Below the pieces are notes generated by a model. That model made no database searches. It saw only the letters and a program-made list of their open reading frames with translations, and had not been told where the DNA came from. Position numbers and translations under genes: made by a program. Positions 52,282-59,956 of a stretch of 64,000 bases of DNA are shown here, in pieces (position 1 is the first letter of the stretch; each line of letters begins with the position of its first letter). Origin of the DNA: Pseudomonadota bacterium. GTDB taxonomy: Bacteria; Pseudomonadota; Alphaproteobacteria; Dongiales; Dongiaceae. The stretch lies in NCBI GenBank assembly GCA_021792365.1, contig JAJYUT010000002.1:994902-1058901 (forward strand). The letters are read 5' to 3'.

Positions 52282-52506
52282 TTATCCACATATCGCCAGT
52301 CGTGCCGGCCCTCCTTGCATCGCCGATGCACTCTGCTCCGCCCAGTCATCGCAAATCCTCAGCTTGGCGATCTCGGCATGCAGCCGCGCGTTCTCTGCTG
52401 CGAGGTCGTCGCAGCGCGCCAGCGCGTCCTCCAACTCGTACTGCAGCCGGAAGAATGCGCCGCGTGATGTGATAATCCCCCACCCTTGCGGCCCTTCAAT
52501 CGACAT
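52282..52506 (-). CDS. small coiled-coil protein
   Basis: A 74-residue protein with a regular heptad region, FFRLQYELEDALARCDDLAA and ENARLHAEIAKLR, likely a dimeric coiled coil. ATG 52506 (MSIEGPQGWG) is chosen, as further upstream residues look random. It stands alone between the HEPN cluster and the integrative-element genes. Function unknown. Confidence 0.45.
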   Translation of the reverse strand: MSIEGPQGWGIITSRGAFFRLQYELEDALARCDDLAAENARLHAEIAKLRICDDWAEQSASAMQGGPARLAICG

Positions 52507-52613
52507 TTCGACGGTAGACGCGCTCTCGCGCTTGCTCGCTCTCAATCAAGAACGCTGGGAGCATCGAGACTTGCTTCGCGCACAAATTTTCACCGTCGTC
52601 GTTGCATTGAAGA

Positions 52614-52931
52614 TCACGGCTGCCGCCTGTTCCAAAAGAGCTGTGCGGTACTTCCGTCCTGAACCTGAAAGAGCGCCGCTGTGACTGGCTCGCGCAATAG
52701 CGGGTCATCCAACCTCACTCTAAGATATTCCTTCGGACTCAATCCGTCCGTCTTCGCCTCCCAGGCATCTCCAATCCGCGAGTTCCCCACAAATACCCGA
52801 AACGCTGGCGCCTTCTTGCTGGTCCGGTCATCGTTCGGCACCAGGCGCACCTTGGCATTGATGGTGAGCGTCCGGATGGTCCCAACCCATCCGCCGTCTT
52901 TCGCCGGCATGAATGTTCCGATCACTGCCAT
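52614..52931 (-). CDS. DUF736 family protein
   Basis: A 105-residue protein: MAVIGTFMPAKDGGWVGTIR, RVFVGNSRIGDAWEAKTDGL, LSPKEYLRVRLDDP and FQVQDGSTAQLFWNR. DUF736 proteins are hallmark cargo of alphaproteobacterial plasmids and integrative conjugative elements, usually near tra and trb genes. Function unknown. It is four bases from the DUF2274 stop and is oriented the same way. Confidence 0.9.
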   Translation of the reverse strand: MAVIGTFMPAKDGGWVGTIRTLTINAKVRLVPNDDRTSKKAPAFRVFVGNSRIGDAWEAKTDGLSPKEYLRVRLDDPLLREPVTAALFQVQDGSTAQLFWNRRQP

Positions 52932-52934
52932 CGC

Positions 52935-53237
52935 TTACATCTCCCCGGACTCACCACCAGCCTGACGAACAGAATTCTTCCGACGGCCGCGTCGCGGACG
53001 GTGTTCTACGGCCGGAAGCTCCGGTACCTCTTTCCGCGCCTTCGCGAAGCCTCGATCACCTTCCAGGAAACTGGCCAGCATGAAGGGGACAAGCTCCTCC
53101 ACGGATTCAGCTTCGCCATAGGTCGCGCGATAGACAGCAGCATATTCACGAAGCGCCTGCGCGAGATCCGGCTGGACGATGATGGTCAACTTGACCGGCA
53201 CGCGGTCCGGTAGCTTGGCGAGCTTCAACTCCGGCAT
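52935..53237 (-). CDS. DUF2274 family protein
   Basis: A 100-residue protein: MPELKLAKLPDRVPVKLTII, VQPDLAQALREYAAVYRATY, EELVPFMLASFLEGDRGFAK and a basic tail (RPRRGRRKNS). DUF2274 genes lie directly after trbI in conjugative elements, exactly as here (11 bases after the trbI stop). The PVKLTI and LxxYxxxY pattern suggests a ribbon-helix-helix-like DNA-binding fold. Confidence 0.9.
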   Translation of the reverse strand: MPELKLAKLPDRVPVKLTIIVQPDLAQALREYAAVYRATYGEAESVEELVPFMLASFLEGDRGFAKARKEVPELPAVEHRPRRGRRKNSVRQAGGESGEM

Positions 53238-53247
53238 GATCCCTCCT

Positions 53248-53679
53248 TCACCCACGGTAAGGCCGGAGCACAAGATCCTTCTCGACGATCACGCGCAGCG
53301 GCCAGCCCGGCCGGACGGTAATGGTAGGCGGGATGTCGAGGTTCTTCTCGACCAGACGCTGGCCGGCCTCGTTTGTGCTCTGCTGGGTTGATTGCCGAAG
53401 CGCTCGGACGAGATCACCTTCGCCAGTGCCGAACGTAAGCTCAGTCCCCACACCGAGCACAGTTGCGAGCGCGATGCCCTTGGCGAGGCGCCAAGTATGA
53501 AAGTCCACCTCGTCCTCGAGCCCGGCATAGCCGGCCGCATCAGTCGCCGGCAGATTGTCGATCTCGATCGACGAGCCGTCGGGCATGATGATCCGACGCC
53601 AGACGACCAACGCACGCGATTGACCAAACGCAACGACATGGTCGTAGCTGCCGATCAGGCGAGAACCGGACGCCCCGAG
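53248..53679 (-). pseudogene. trbI: trbI (VirB10-like) C-terminal fragment
   Basis: The frame from about 53679 to the stop at 53248 encodes GSRLIGSYDHVVAFGQSRAL, IIMPDGSSIEIDNLPATDAA, YAGLEDEVDFHTWR and PGWPLRVIVEKDLVL: the C-terminal beta-barrel of TrbI/VirB10, the type IV secretion core subunit. Upstream of GASGSR the homology stops and the sequence becomes the ardC 5' end in another frame. About two thirds of the protein (N-terminal anchor and linker) is missing, so it is dead. Confidence 0.88.
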
Positions 53680-53867
53680 TACCGCTGCCCGCTCAGGCCA
53701 TTGCGCGGGAGCCCGAGCGCGGCCTTGCCGCTGCCCCAAGGCTGCACCCAGGGCACACGCCCCTGCTCCAGCTCCGCGACGATGCGCGCCGTCACTTCTT
53801 TATAGAGATTGCCCCTCTCCGGCCTCTCTCCGCTACTCGGTGCCTGATGGTCGTGACGCTGCCCCAT
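53655..53867 (-). pseudogene. ardC: ardC-like antirestriction gene, 5' fragment
   Basis: ATG 53867 (MGQRHDHQAPSSGERPERG) leads into LYKEVTARIVAELEQGRVPW, VQPWGSGKAALGLPRNGLSG and QRYSG, the ssDNA-binding N-terminal domain of ArdC antirestriction proteins. The family continues with a metallopeptidase domain of another ~220 residues; here homology ends at YSG and five residues later a stop appears. The break coincides with the start of trbI homology, so one deletion joined the two genes. Confidence 0.85.
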
Positions 53868-54225
53868 GGCCCGCTCCTCCAAAATCCGCGCGCCTTTCCC
53901 CGGAAGCGGGGTGGGCGGCGAAGAGCGACCGAAAGGCCCGCGGTCAGAGGCGGGCCGCACCCGAAGGGCCGGAACGAAGTGGAGGAGTCGGAGGCGAAGC
54001 CGGAGACTTGCGGACCGCCGCCGCGGGCCTACAAGGGAGCGTCGCCCACCCCGCGATAGGGGAAAGCCGACAAGCAGCGCCATCGCGAAGCGATGACCGC
54101 CGGAGCCCGCGTCAGCGGGCGATGCGCCAGGGATCGAAGCCGAATGGCCGGGATCTGCGAAGCGGAGCCCGGTTCACGAGAGCCCGGCGCGCGTCACAGA
54201 CGCGCGGGCGCGTTGGTGTGTGACC
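53868..54225. other. hairpin-rich non-coding region upstream of ardC
   Basis: 358 GC-rich bases without a gene. It holds at least three neat hairpins: CATCGC/GCGATG (54081-54095, loop GAA), GCCCGC/GCGGGC (54105-54120, loop GTCA) and CGCGCGTC/GACGCGCG (54188-54206, loop ACA). Such closely spaced stems are expected of a transfer origin or a regulatory leader of the element. Which of these it is cannot be read by eye. Confidence 0.55.
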
Positions 54226-54462
54226 CTAGTGTTTCAGAAGGTCTGACAATAGAGCGGTTGGATCGACGCCCATTGCGCGTGCAACTTCGATGAATTCGAT
54301 GACATCAAGCAGGCGCTCGCCACTTTCATACTTCGATACGAAGGACTGAGGTCGTCCAAGCTTCTGCGCGACGTCCCACTGCGTGAGCCTTCTCGTCTTT
54401 CGAGTCCTGATAAGGAGTTCCTGAAGACGCTTCTGATTGGGTGATCGTAACGACTTCGGCAT
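54226..54462 (-). CDS. XRE-family repressor 1 of the element control region
   Basis: A 78-residue protein that is nearly all HTH: QKRLQELLIRTRKTRRLTQW, DVAQKLGRPQSFVSKYESGE and a helical end RLLDVIEFIEVARAMG. Start ATG 54462. It is divergent from the 76-residue MFEAPFDW protein, with a 29-base dyad (54500-54528) between them. This layout, an XRE repressor divergent from a small protein, parallels QseC control in the ICEMlSymR7A symbiosis island. Confidence 0.88.
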   Translation of the reverse strand: MPKSLRSPNQKRLQELLIRTRKTRRLTQWDVAQKLGRPQSFVSKYESGERLLDVIEFIEVARAMGVDPTALLSDLLKH

Positions 54463-54499
54463 CTAGACCGGCCACAAAGTTAAGCCGGTCGTTCAATAA

Positions 54500-54528
54500 T
54501 CCTGCTTTGGGATTATCCCGTTTTAGGA
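54500..54528. promoter_or_regulatory. operator dyad of module 1
   Basis: TCCT-N5-GGGAT (54500-54513) mirrors ATCCC-N5-AGGA (54515-54528) around T54514. Half-sites are perfect over nine positions per arm. It lies between the divergent XRE gene and MFEAPFDW gene 1. Confidence 0.75.
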
Positions 54529-54640
54529 TATTCTTGGCATTAGCTTGGTGCCCGACGAGACGTTCGCGGTGCTTGCTCTGGGCTTGGCCGAATCCCTTGT
54601 GCGGCCGCCTTACATCCATGAGCCGCAGGAAGACAACGTA

Positions 54641-54871
54641 ATGTTTGAAGCCCCATTCGACTGGAACAGTTTCTGGGACCTGGCAACCCCCGAGGAAGCC
54701 GCCGCGACGTTCCGGGAGATCTATGGCGCGGCGGCCGCCGAGGCGGTGGCGGAATGCGCGACCGCTGCCAAGAATGACGATCGCGCTACCGACCATCAGT
54801 TCTGGCTGGCAGTGTCCGCCGTGCTCGGCGACTCTAGTCCGAAGTCCCCAGTGGAGCCCACACCGATCTAG
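54641..54871 (+). CDS. MFEAPFDW small protein, copy 1
   Basis: A 76-residue acidic protein: MFEAPFDWNSFWDLATPEEA, AATFREIYGAAAAEAVAECA, then a variable tail. AGGAA lies upstream of ATG 54641. A close paralogue lies at 55295-55531, each divergent from a different XRE gene. I know no named family. The conserved Trp/Phe-rich start and Ala-rich helix suggest a protein-protein interaction role, such as an anti-activator or inhibitor. Confidence 0.75.
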   Translation: MFEAPFDWNSFWDLATPEEAAATFREIYGAAAAEAVAECATAAKNDDRATDHQFWLAVSAVLGDSSPKSPVEPTPI

Positions 54872-54962
54872 CACTGAGCGCTGGCGCGTCTGTTGCGACC
54901 ATCTCTGACATGTCTTCGCCGGCACCACACTTTACATCCAGCGCTTCTCTGCCACGGCACGA

Positions 54963-55178
54963 TCAATCCGGTCTGACCAAGTCCATGTGCGTGACGCCCA
55001 ACGCTTTAGCGAGCTCATAGATCGTAACGATGGTTGGGTTGCGGCGGCCTTTCTCGAGGCCGCTGATGTATTGCTGTGAAAACCCGGAGCGCTCCGCAAA
55101 CTCCTCTTGCGTCAGACCGACGCGAAGTCTGTTTTTCCGCACGTTTCGGCCGACGAGCTTGCGCATGTCCATGCGCAA
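54963..55178 (-). CDS. XRE-family repressor 2 of the element control region
   Basis: A 71-residue HTH protein: LVGRNVRKNRLRVGLTQEEF, AERSGFSQQYISGLEKGRRN and PTIVTIYELAKALGVTHMDL. It is only weakly related to the other XRE protein (different N-terminus and recognition helix), so the two bind different DNA. ATG 55178 or 55172 are possible starts. Divergent from MFEAPFDW copy 2, with an ACTATA-type operator between. Confidence 0.88.
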   Translation of the reverse strand: MRMDMRKLVGRNVRKNRLRVGLTQEEFAERSGFSQQYISGLEKGRRNPTIVTIYELAKALGVTHMDLVRPD

Positions 55179-55195
55179 GAATCAGCAATTTACAC

Positions 55196-55218
55196 ACTAT
55201 AAGTTTATCAACTATAGT
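55196..55218. promoter_or_regulatory. operator dyad of module 2
   Basis: ACTATA (55196-55201) and TATAGT (55213-55218) are exact complements 11 bases apart; the right half is itself a palindrome (ACTATAGT, 55211-55218). AT-rich, at the divergent promoter of XRE 2 and MFEAPFDW copy 2, and unlike the module 1 operator. Confidence 0.7.
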
Positions 55219-55294
55219 ATGTTTTCTGGTCCGCTGAGCCCTTCGATGCAGTGCAAATGAAGCGGCGTATTCGGCAGCAAACGGACGGCACCCA

Positions 55295-55531
55295 ATGTTC
55301 GAAGCCCCCTTCGACTGGAACAGTTTCTGGGATCTGACGACCCCTCAGGAGGCCGCCGCGACCTTCCGCGAGATCTATGGTGCAGGGGCCGCCGAGGCGG
55401 CAGCGCAGTGTGCAACAGCCGCCAGAAATGACGATTGGGAAAATGACCATCGCTTCTGGGTCGCAGTCTCAGCGGTACTCAACAGAACCGATGAGACCGC
55501 TTCCGTCGTCCCTGCTCCGCGCAAGCATTGA
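55295..55531 (+). CDS. MFEAPFDW small protein, copy 2
   Basis: A 78-residue protein closely similar to the one at 54641: MFEAPFDWNSFWDLTTPQEA, AATFREIYGAGAAEAAAQCA and HRFWVAVSAVLNR. About three quarters of aligned residues agree until the tails diverge. The duplication has kept both frames open and each copy has its own regulator, so both are probably in use. Confidence 0.75.
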   Translation: MFEAPFDWNSFWDLTTPQEAAATFREIYGAGAAEAAAQCATAARNDDWENDHRFWVAVSAVLNRTDETASVVPAPRKH

Positions 55532-55658
55532 GGAGTGCGACGGCGGCCAGCCAGCCGCGACCGTCTTGGATCAGACCGCACTCCGCGATCACACACGCCC
55601 TCGTTCGGACATTCTTTCTTCCACCTCGAACAGCCCGCGGTCGGCGCGCCAGCCAGCG

Positions 55659-55919
55659 TCATGGCCGCAGCAAGTGTCTGTACCCATGTGTCGTCATCCA
55701 TCGCGCGCGCCGGAGATGGCTCCGGGCCGCCCTGATCGCCCGTTCCGGCTCCGTCCGCGGATCGATCCCAAGAATGGTCGCGGCGATCTCGCCCAGACCT
55801 GCTCCCGCGGCGCTCGCATCGAGGATCCGGACATAGATATCGAAATGCGCCTCGTCATAGGGCGTGATGGCATCGACTGAGGGAACGTCGGTCGCAACGC
55901 GTTGCGCTTCTTTAGTCAT
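55659..55919 (-). CDS. small DUF2285 protein (QseM-like anti-activator)
   Basis: An 86-residue protein. HFDIYVRILDASAAGAGLGE, IAATILGIDPRTEPERAIRA and the end HLRRARWMTTHGYRHLLRP match the DUF2285 domain; the last segment aligns with that of the FseA-like protein upstream (RRAISRGRYMMTSGYLELLRG). In ICEMlSymR7A the small DUF2285 protein QseM blocks TraR and FseA. GAGGGC precedes ATG 55919. It follows the fseA-like gene by 187 bases on the same strand. Confidence 0.75.
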   Translation of the reverse strand: MTKEAQRVATDVPSVDAITPYDEAHFDIYVRILDASAAGAGLGEIAATILGIDPRTEPERAIRAARSHLRRARWMTTHGYRHLLRP

Positions 55920-56106
55920 TTGAACGCCCTCAGGGACACTGCGATCACCGTCATTGCGTTGCGTGAAGGAGGATCGGCGGTGGACGGCACGGATGATAAC
56001 CCCGATTGCGGACTCGCGGCGGAACGAATTCGCAAAGATCCATCGTGCCGAAGAGTGATGTCGCAGGCCCTGACGGGATCGGCCCGCAACGGATGGCCGG
56101 CTCCCG

Positions 56107-56857
56107 CTATCCCCGGAGCAGCTCCAGATATCCGGACGTCATCATGTACCGACCGCGACTGATGGCCCGCCGCACGCGATCGCGGAGGTAGCTTGCGGGA
56201 TCCCGCCACTCTCCTTCCACCCGCGTTGGTCCGAACAGAGAGATTGCGATGTGCCGCTGGGAGGCGCCGGCGAGATAACCGTCGAGCGCCCGCAGCACGA
56301 GCGAGAGGCGCGGCGAAGCGCGCGCTTCGGGGCGGGACGGACCAGCGTTGAAACGGCCCTGCGAGAGCCGGTTGAAGGCGGCGACCGCGGCCAGCCGCGG
56401 TCGCGCGATGTCGTCAGGGATGGCGAGTTCGGTCAGCAGGTAGGGCGCGTCGAGGAGACTGGCGCCGGAAACCGCGAGCTGAACCTTTTCCCTTCCCTGG
56501 CTCAGCCGAACGTGTTCCCGCCCGCTCCCCTCGCGGAAAATATCCGTCCGGATCGCAGGCCGGGGCTGGAACGGTGCAGCGCCCGAGGACGGCGGCGTGC
56601 GCACGGCAACTGCCGGAATGGCCGCCGGACACAGCGCCGGGTCCCAGAGAACAACCGCCTCGGGAGTCGTTCCGGACGCGAAAGATCACCCCCCAATCCG
56701 CAAGGGGGCCCTCCCTGTCCGGCAGCGCGTAGAGGGTCGCATTCGCGCCGAGATTTCGGGACGCGATCACGCTTTCCAGCTGCGCCACGGCCGCCTTGAA
56801 GGCGGGATTGCGCCTCAGGAACTCCCAGGCCCAGTCACGGCGCGACAACGGCGTCAT
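56107..56857 (-). CDS. fseA: FseA-like excision activator encoded in two frames (DUF6499 + DUF2285)
   Basis: GGAGG precedes ATG 56857. The first frame encodes MTPLSRRDWAWEFLRRNPAF, the DUF6499 signature (WAWEFLRRN), to LADWGVIF. In that frame the rest (RVRNDSRGG...) has no homology and ends at 56414. A +1 shift after the TTT codon (56681-56683) gives ASGTTPEAVVLWDPALC, then LDAPYLLTELAIPD and the DUF2285 end YLRDRVRRAISRGRYMMTSG. The joined protein is about 249 residues (59 + 190). ICEMlSymR7A makes FseA from msi172-msi171 in just this way to switch on the excisionase gene. Whether slippage occurs here needs proof. Confidence 0.8.
56677..56686 (-). promoter_or_regulatory. predicted +1 ribosomal slip site in fseA
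   Basis: Read on the minus strand the codons are ATC TTT CGC. Slippage of tRNA-Phe from TTT (56683-56681) to TTC would skip the C at 56680 and enter GCG. The site lies in the conserved WGVIF segment. The published FseA shift is also tRNA-Phe moving from UUU to UUC. Confidence 0.7.
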
Positions 56858-57195
56858 CGCCGCCTCCGCCGGCGCGTCGCACAAGGTGACATCGTCAATC
56901 GACCGCGTGAGGATATGAAGCGGCCGCGATGCATGGCGCCTAGCTAGCCGCAAACGGCGGTCAACGGTCGTGGGAATACGAGCGCCGGCACGATCGATGC
57001 GCTCCCGGAATCCGTGTGCCACGGAACCAGAGCGAACGTCGCGTCTACGCCAATGCGCAGGCCGACCACAGGAAGGCGCGAGATTGAGGACAGCATGCGC
57101 GCGATCACCATGGGGCGGAGCTGAGGACCGCGAGTTCCCGGCCGGTTGAACAGACCACGGTGATGTTTTGCGTGACGCACTGGCGGCCTCAGGCG
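56858..57195. other. gap between the fseA-like gene and the response regulator
   Basis: 338 bases with only an unconvincing 78-codon frame on the minus strand (56944-57180), which lacks homology I can see. It should contain the fseA promoter. No lux-box-like dyad for TraR control was evident by eye. Confidence 0.4.
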
Positions 57196-57975
57196 CTATG
57201 AGGAACTGGCTCGGTCGTCATGGCCCGCCTCGATCGGCGTCGACGCCTTGTCGGCCGACCCGGCCGAAAGCGCCCAGCCCACGGACCGGATGGTGCGGAC
57301 GAGGTTCGCTTCGGTGCCCATGCTGAGCGCCCGGCGCAAGCGGCCGACATGGACATCGATCGTCCTTGGCCCGACGTGGATGTTGCGCGGCCAAGCGGCG
57401 ATGCGCAGCTCCTGCCGGGTGACCACCTGCTCGGGTCGCTCGAGCAGGTGCCGCAGCAGCTTGAACTCGGTGGGGCTGAGGTGAATCTCCCGTCCACCGC
57501 GCCACACACGGTAGGACGCGAGATCCATCTCGATATCGGCATACTGGATCGGCCTCGCCGCCGTGTCGCCTGCAGTGGCGGCTTCGCGCCGCCGCCGCAG
57601 GGCGCAGCGGATGGACTGGATGAGCTTGGCCGGCCAGATCGGCCGCACCAGGATCTCCGCGATCTCCGGCCCGATCGCGGAGACGTATTCGCGCTCTGCT
57701 CTCTGGGCAATGAGCGCGAGGATGGGAACGCCCGCGCCCACCCTGTCCTGCCGCAAGGTGAGACACAGGTCGCGGAAGGCCTCGGCCGAGCTCCTCGACT
57801 CGATGAGCACCATCGCCGATGGCGCGACCTGGAGGAGCGTCTGGATCTCCTCGACACCGCCGACCAGACGCGAGGCGAAGCCCTCGAAACGCAGGATGTG
57901 ATCGAGCAGCAGATAAAGTTCCATGTCTTCCGTCGAGATCAGAATGGTTGGGAGGAGAGGTGCCGGGACGCTCAC
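57196..57975 (-). CDS. OmpR/PhoB-type response regulator with degenerate receiver
   Basis: A 259-residue protein. The receiver-like domain (TILISTEDMELYLLLDHILR) has Glu59 (MVLIES) where the phospho-acceptor Asp should be, and VRPIWPAKL in place of KP. The C-terminal winged helix is intact (YRVWRGGREIHLSPTEFKLL, RHLLERPEQVVTRQELRIAA, RTIDVHVGRLRRALSMGTEA). It should bind DNA without normal phosphorylation. GTG 57975 has AAGGAAG upstream. It is divergent from the DddP-like gene and may control it. No kinase gene nearby. Confidence 0.85.
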   Translation of the reverse strand: MSVPAPLLPTILISTEDMELYLLLDHILRFEGFASRLVGGVEEIQTLLQVAPSAMVLIESRSSAEAFRDLCLTLRQDRVGAGVPILALIAQRAEREYVSAIGPEIAEILVRPIWPAKLIQSIRCALRRRREAATAGDTAARPIQYADIEMDLASYRVWRGGREIHLSPTEFKLLRHLLERPEQVVTRQELRIAAWPRNIHVGPRTIDVHVGRLRRALSMGTEANLVRTIRSVGWALSAGSADKASTPIEAGHDDRASSS

Positions 57976-58544
57976 GCGATCTTCCTTTTGCGGTCTTGCT
58001 GGTCCGGAAGCGGCGTCTTTGGCTGGCCAACGCGCGTGCCTTCGGCACCGCAAGGCACAGCGGATGCGCGCGCTCCGGTCTCGCTTCGGTGGTCCGCGCC
58101 AGTGCACGCAATCCGTGCAGGCGCGGACTACACTCCTACAAAGCCGCAGCGCGAGAATCAACATGCGGGATGCGGAACAACGAAAAGTTTGCCGAAGCTT
58201 TACGTTTCTTCATTGAGGGCGCCACGCTCGTTTTAAAGAGCTGCCACACGAGCGACGCGTTCGGGTTCTGTGAGGCAGAGGGCTGCGGGTCTACGCGCGC
58301 GCTTGCACGCCATCTGGTGCGCCGGATGAGGCGATCTGCTGGCTCGGCAACGTGCGAGTCGTTGCGCCTCTTCTGATGCGTCGCGCGCTGTCACCAGAAC
58401 TTGTCGAGATGTTTCGTTGTCCGGGTCCCTGGACCAGGTAGCCTCGATTCCCGCGTGCAGCACAGATCGAAGGCCCTCTTCCCGCACTCTGCACGGAGTG
58501 CCTTTGTTGCTGCAGCTATTGCTTTCAACCGAGGAGGGCGATCA
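57976..58544. other. divergent control region before the DddP-like gene
   Basis: 569 bases between the response regulator and the DddP-like enzyme. I see no convincing gene. A patch near 58160-58240 is AT-richer and may hold promoters. No clear direct or inverted repeat was found by eye. Confidence 0.4.
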
Positions 58545-59834
58545 GTGACTTTGCAGCAAGCTACCGAAGGCGCGGCGCCGGCGGATCGGCGTCGCCCGGA
58601 CTCCCGGGACAGCCAGCGCTTTCCAGGCGCGCTTCCCATCACCCGGCTGACCGATGTCGAGGCCCAGCTCGACATGAAAAAGCTGCGGGCCTACCGCCTC
58701 AGCCGCGTGCGGCAGGAACTGAAGCGGCGCGGCATCGCCGCCTGCCTGCTGTTCGATCCGATCAATATCCGGTACGCGACGGGGCGGCGCGACGCGCCGC
58801 TCTTCATGATGCACGTTTCGAGCGGCTATCTCTTTCTTCCCGTCGAGGGCCCGGTGGTCCTCTTCGGCCACAGCGCGGAACCCGACATTGGTCTCGAAAC
58901 CATCGATGAGATCCGGCCGCAGGTCGAGCTCTCGCATTTCCTGGCCGGGGAGCGCACCGAAGTCAACATCCAACGCTGGAGCCATGAGATCGCGGACCTG
59001 GCCGCGCGCCATTGCGGGGGCGGATCCACGCTCGCGGTCGACCGGTGCGATCTGCGCGCCGCGGCCGCGCTCCGGCACCGCGGGCTGAAACTGACCGACG
59101 CGCAGGAGGCGCTGGAGCGGGCGCGCGCCATCAAGTCGCCTGAGGAAGTGGCGTGCATGACCTACGCGATCGCGGTCGCGGAAGTGGGCCTGGCGCGGAT
59201 GCGCGAAGCGTTGCGCCCGGGTATGACCGAGACCGAACTGTGGTCGATCCTCCACCAGACCAACATCGCGATGGGCGGCGAATGGATCGAAGGCCGCCTC
59301 CTCGTGTCCGGCGACCGGATCAATCCGTGGTTCCATGAATGCAGCGACCGGATGATCCGGGCCGGCGAGCTGGTGGCGTTCGATACCGACATGATCGGGC
59401 CGTTCGGCTACTGTGCCGACATCTCCCGCACCTATTTCTGCAAGCCGGGCCGGCCGAGCGCGGCGCAACGCGACCTCTACAAAATGGCGTTGGAGGAGTT
59501 GCACCACAATCTGGCGCTCATCAGGCCCGGCGTCAGTTTCGCGGAGATTGCCGCGCAGGCCTGGACGCCGCCCGAGCGCATTGTCAATCGGTACGTGCTC
59601 TCGATGCACGGGATCGGCCTCTGCGACGAATATCCCTGCATCTATCATCTCAAGGATTGGGAGGCGAAGGGGCTGGAGGGCGTCATCGAGGAGAACATGA
59701 CGCTCTGCGTGGAGAGCTTCATCGGGCCGGCCGACAGCCGGGAAGGCGTCAAGCTCGAGCAGCAGGTCCAGGTGACGGCGGCGGGCACCAGGCTCCTGTC
59801 GTCGTTCCCCTTCGAGGACGCGCTGCTCGCCTGA
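58545..59834 (+). CDS. dddP: DddP-like (DMSP lyase-type) M24 metalloenzyme
   Basis: A 429-residue M24-fold protein; GAGGAGG sits seven bases before GTG 58545. It follows DddP closely: LLFDPINIRYATGRRDAPLF, MGGEWIEGRLLVSGDRINPW, FHECSDRMIRAGELVAFDTD and GIGLCDEYPCIYH. Metal ligands are D280, D282, D292, H355, E390 and E405. D361 in GLCDE stands where DddP has its catalytic Asp377, and Tyr350 where DddP has substrate-binding Tyr366. DddP cleaves dimethylsulfoniopropionate to acrylate and dimethyl sulfide. A related lyase or peptidase role is possible. An EamA transporter and a HAD hydrolase follow. Confidence 0.75.
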   Translation: MTLQQATEGAAPADRRRPDSRDSQRFPGALPITRLTDVEAQLDMKKLRAYRLSRVRQELKRRGIAACLLFDPINIRYATGRRDAPLFMMHVSSGYLFLPVEGPVVLFGHSAEPDIGLETIDEIRPQVELSHFLAGERTEVNIQRWSHEIADLAARHCGGGSTLAVDRCDLRAAAALRHRGLKLTDAQEALERARAIKSPEEVACMTYAIAVAEVGLARMREALRPGMTETELWSILHQTNIAMGGEWIEGRLLVSGDRINPWFHECSDRMIRAGELVAFDTDMIGPFGYCADISRTYFCKPGRPSAAQRDLYKMALEELHHNLALIRPGVSFAEIAAQAWTPPERIVNRYVLSMHGIGLCDEYPCIYHLKDWEAKGLEGVIEENMTLCVESFIGPADSREGVKLEQQVQVTAAGTRLLSSFPFEDALLA

Positions 59835-59956
59835 AGACGCACGGCGTGCAGGGGAGGCGTCCCGACGCGTGGCGCTGAAGCGATCACGCAATGCTGGCGG
59901 TGACGCCGTAGCCCCATGCCGCAGTAGGAGCCTTGCCGGTGGAAGGATCAATCACC

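Noticed and set aside
56944..57180. 78-codon minus-strand frame upstream of the fseA-like gene
   Set aside because: No homology, poor start context, and no hydrophobic or domain pattern.
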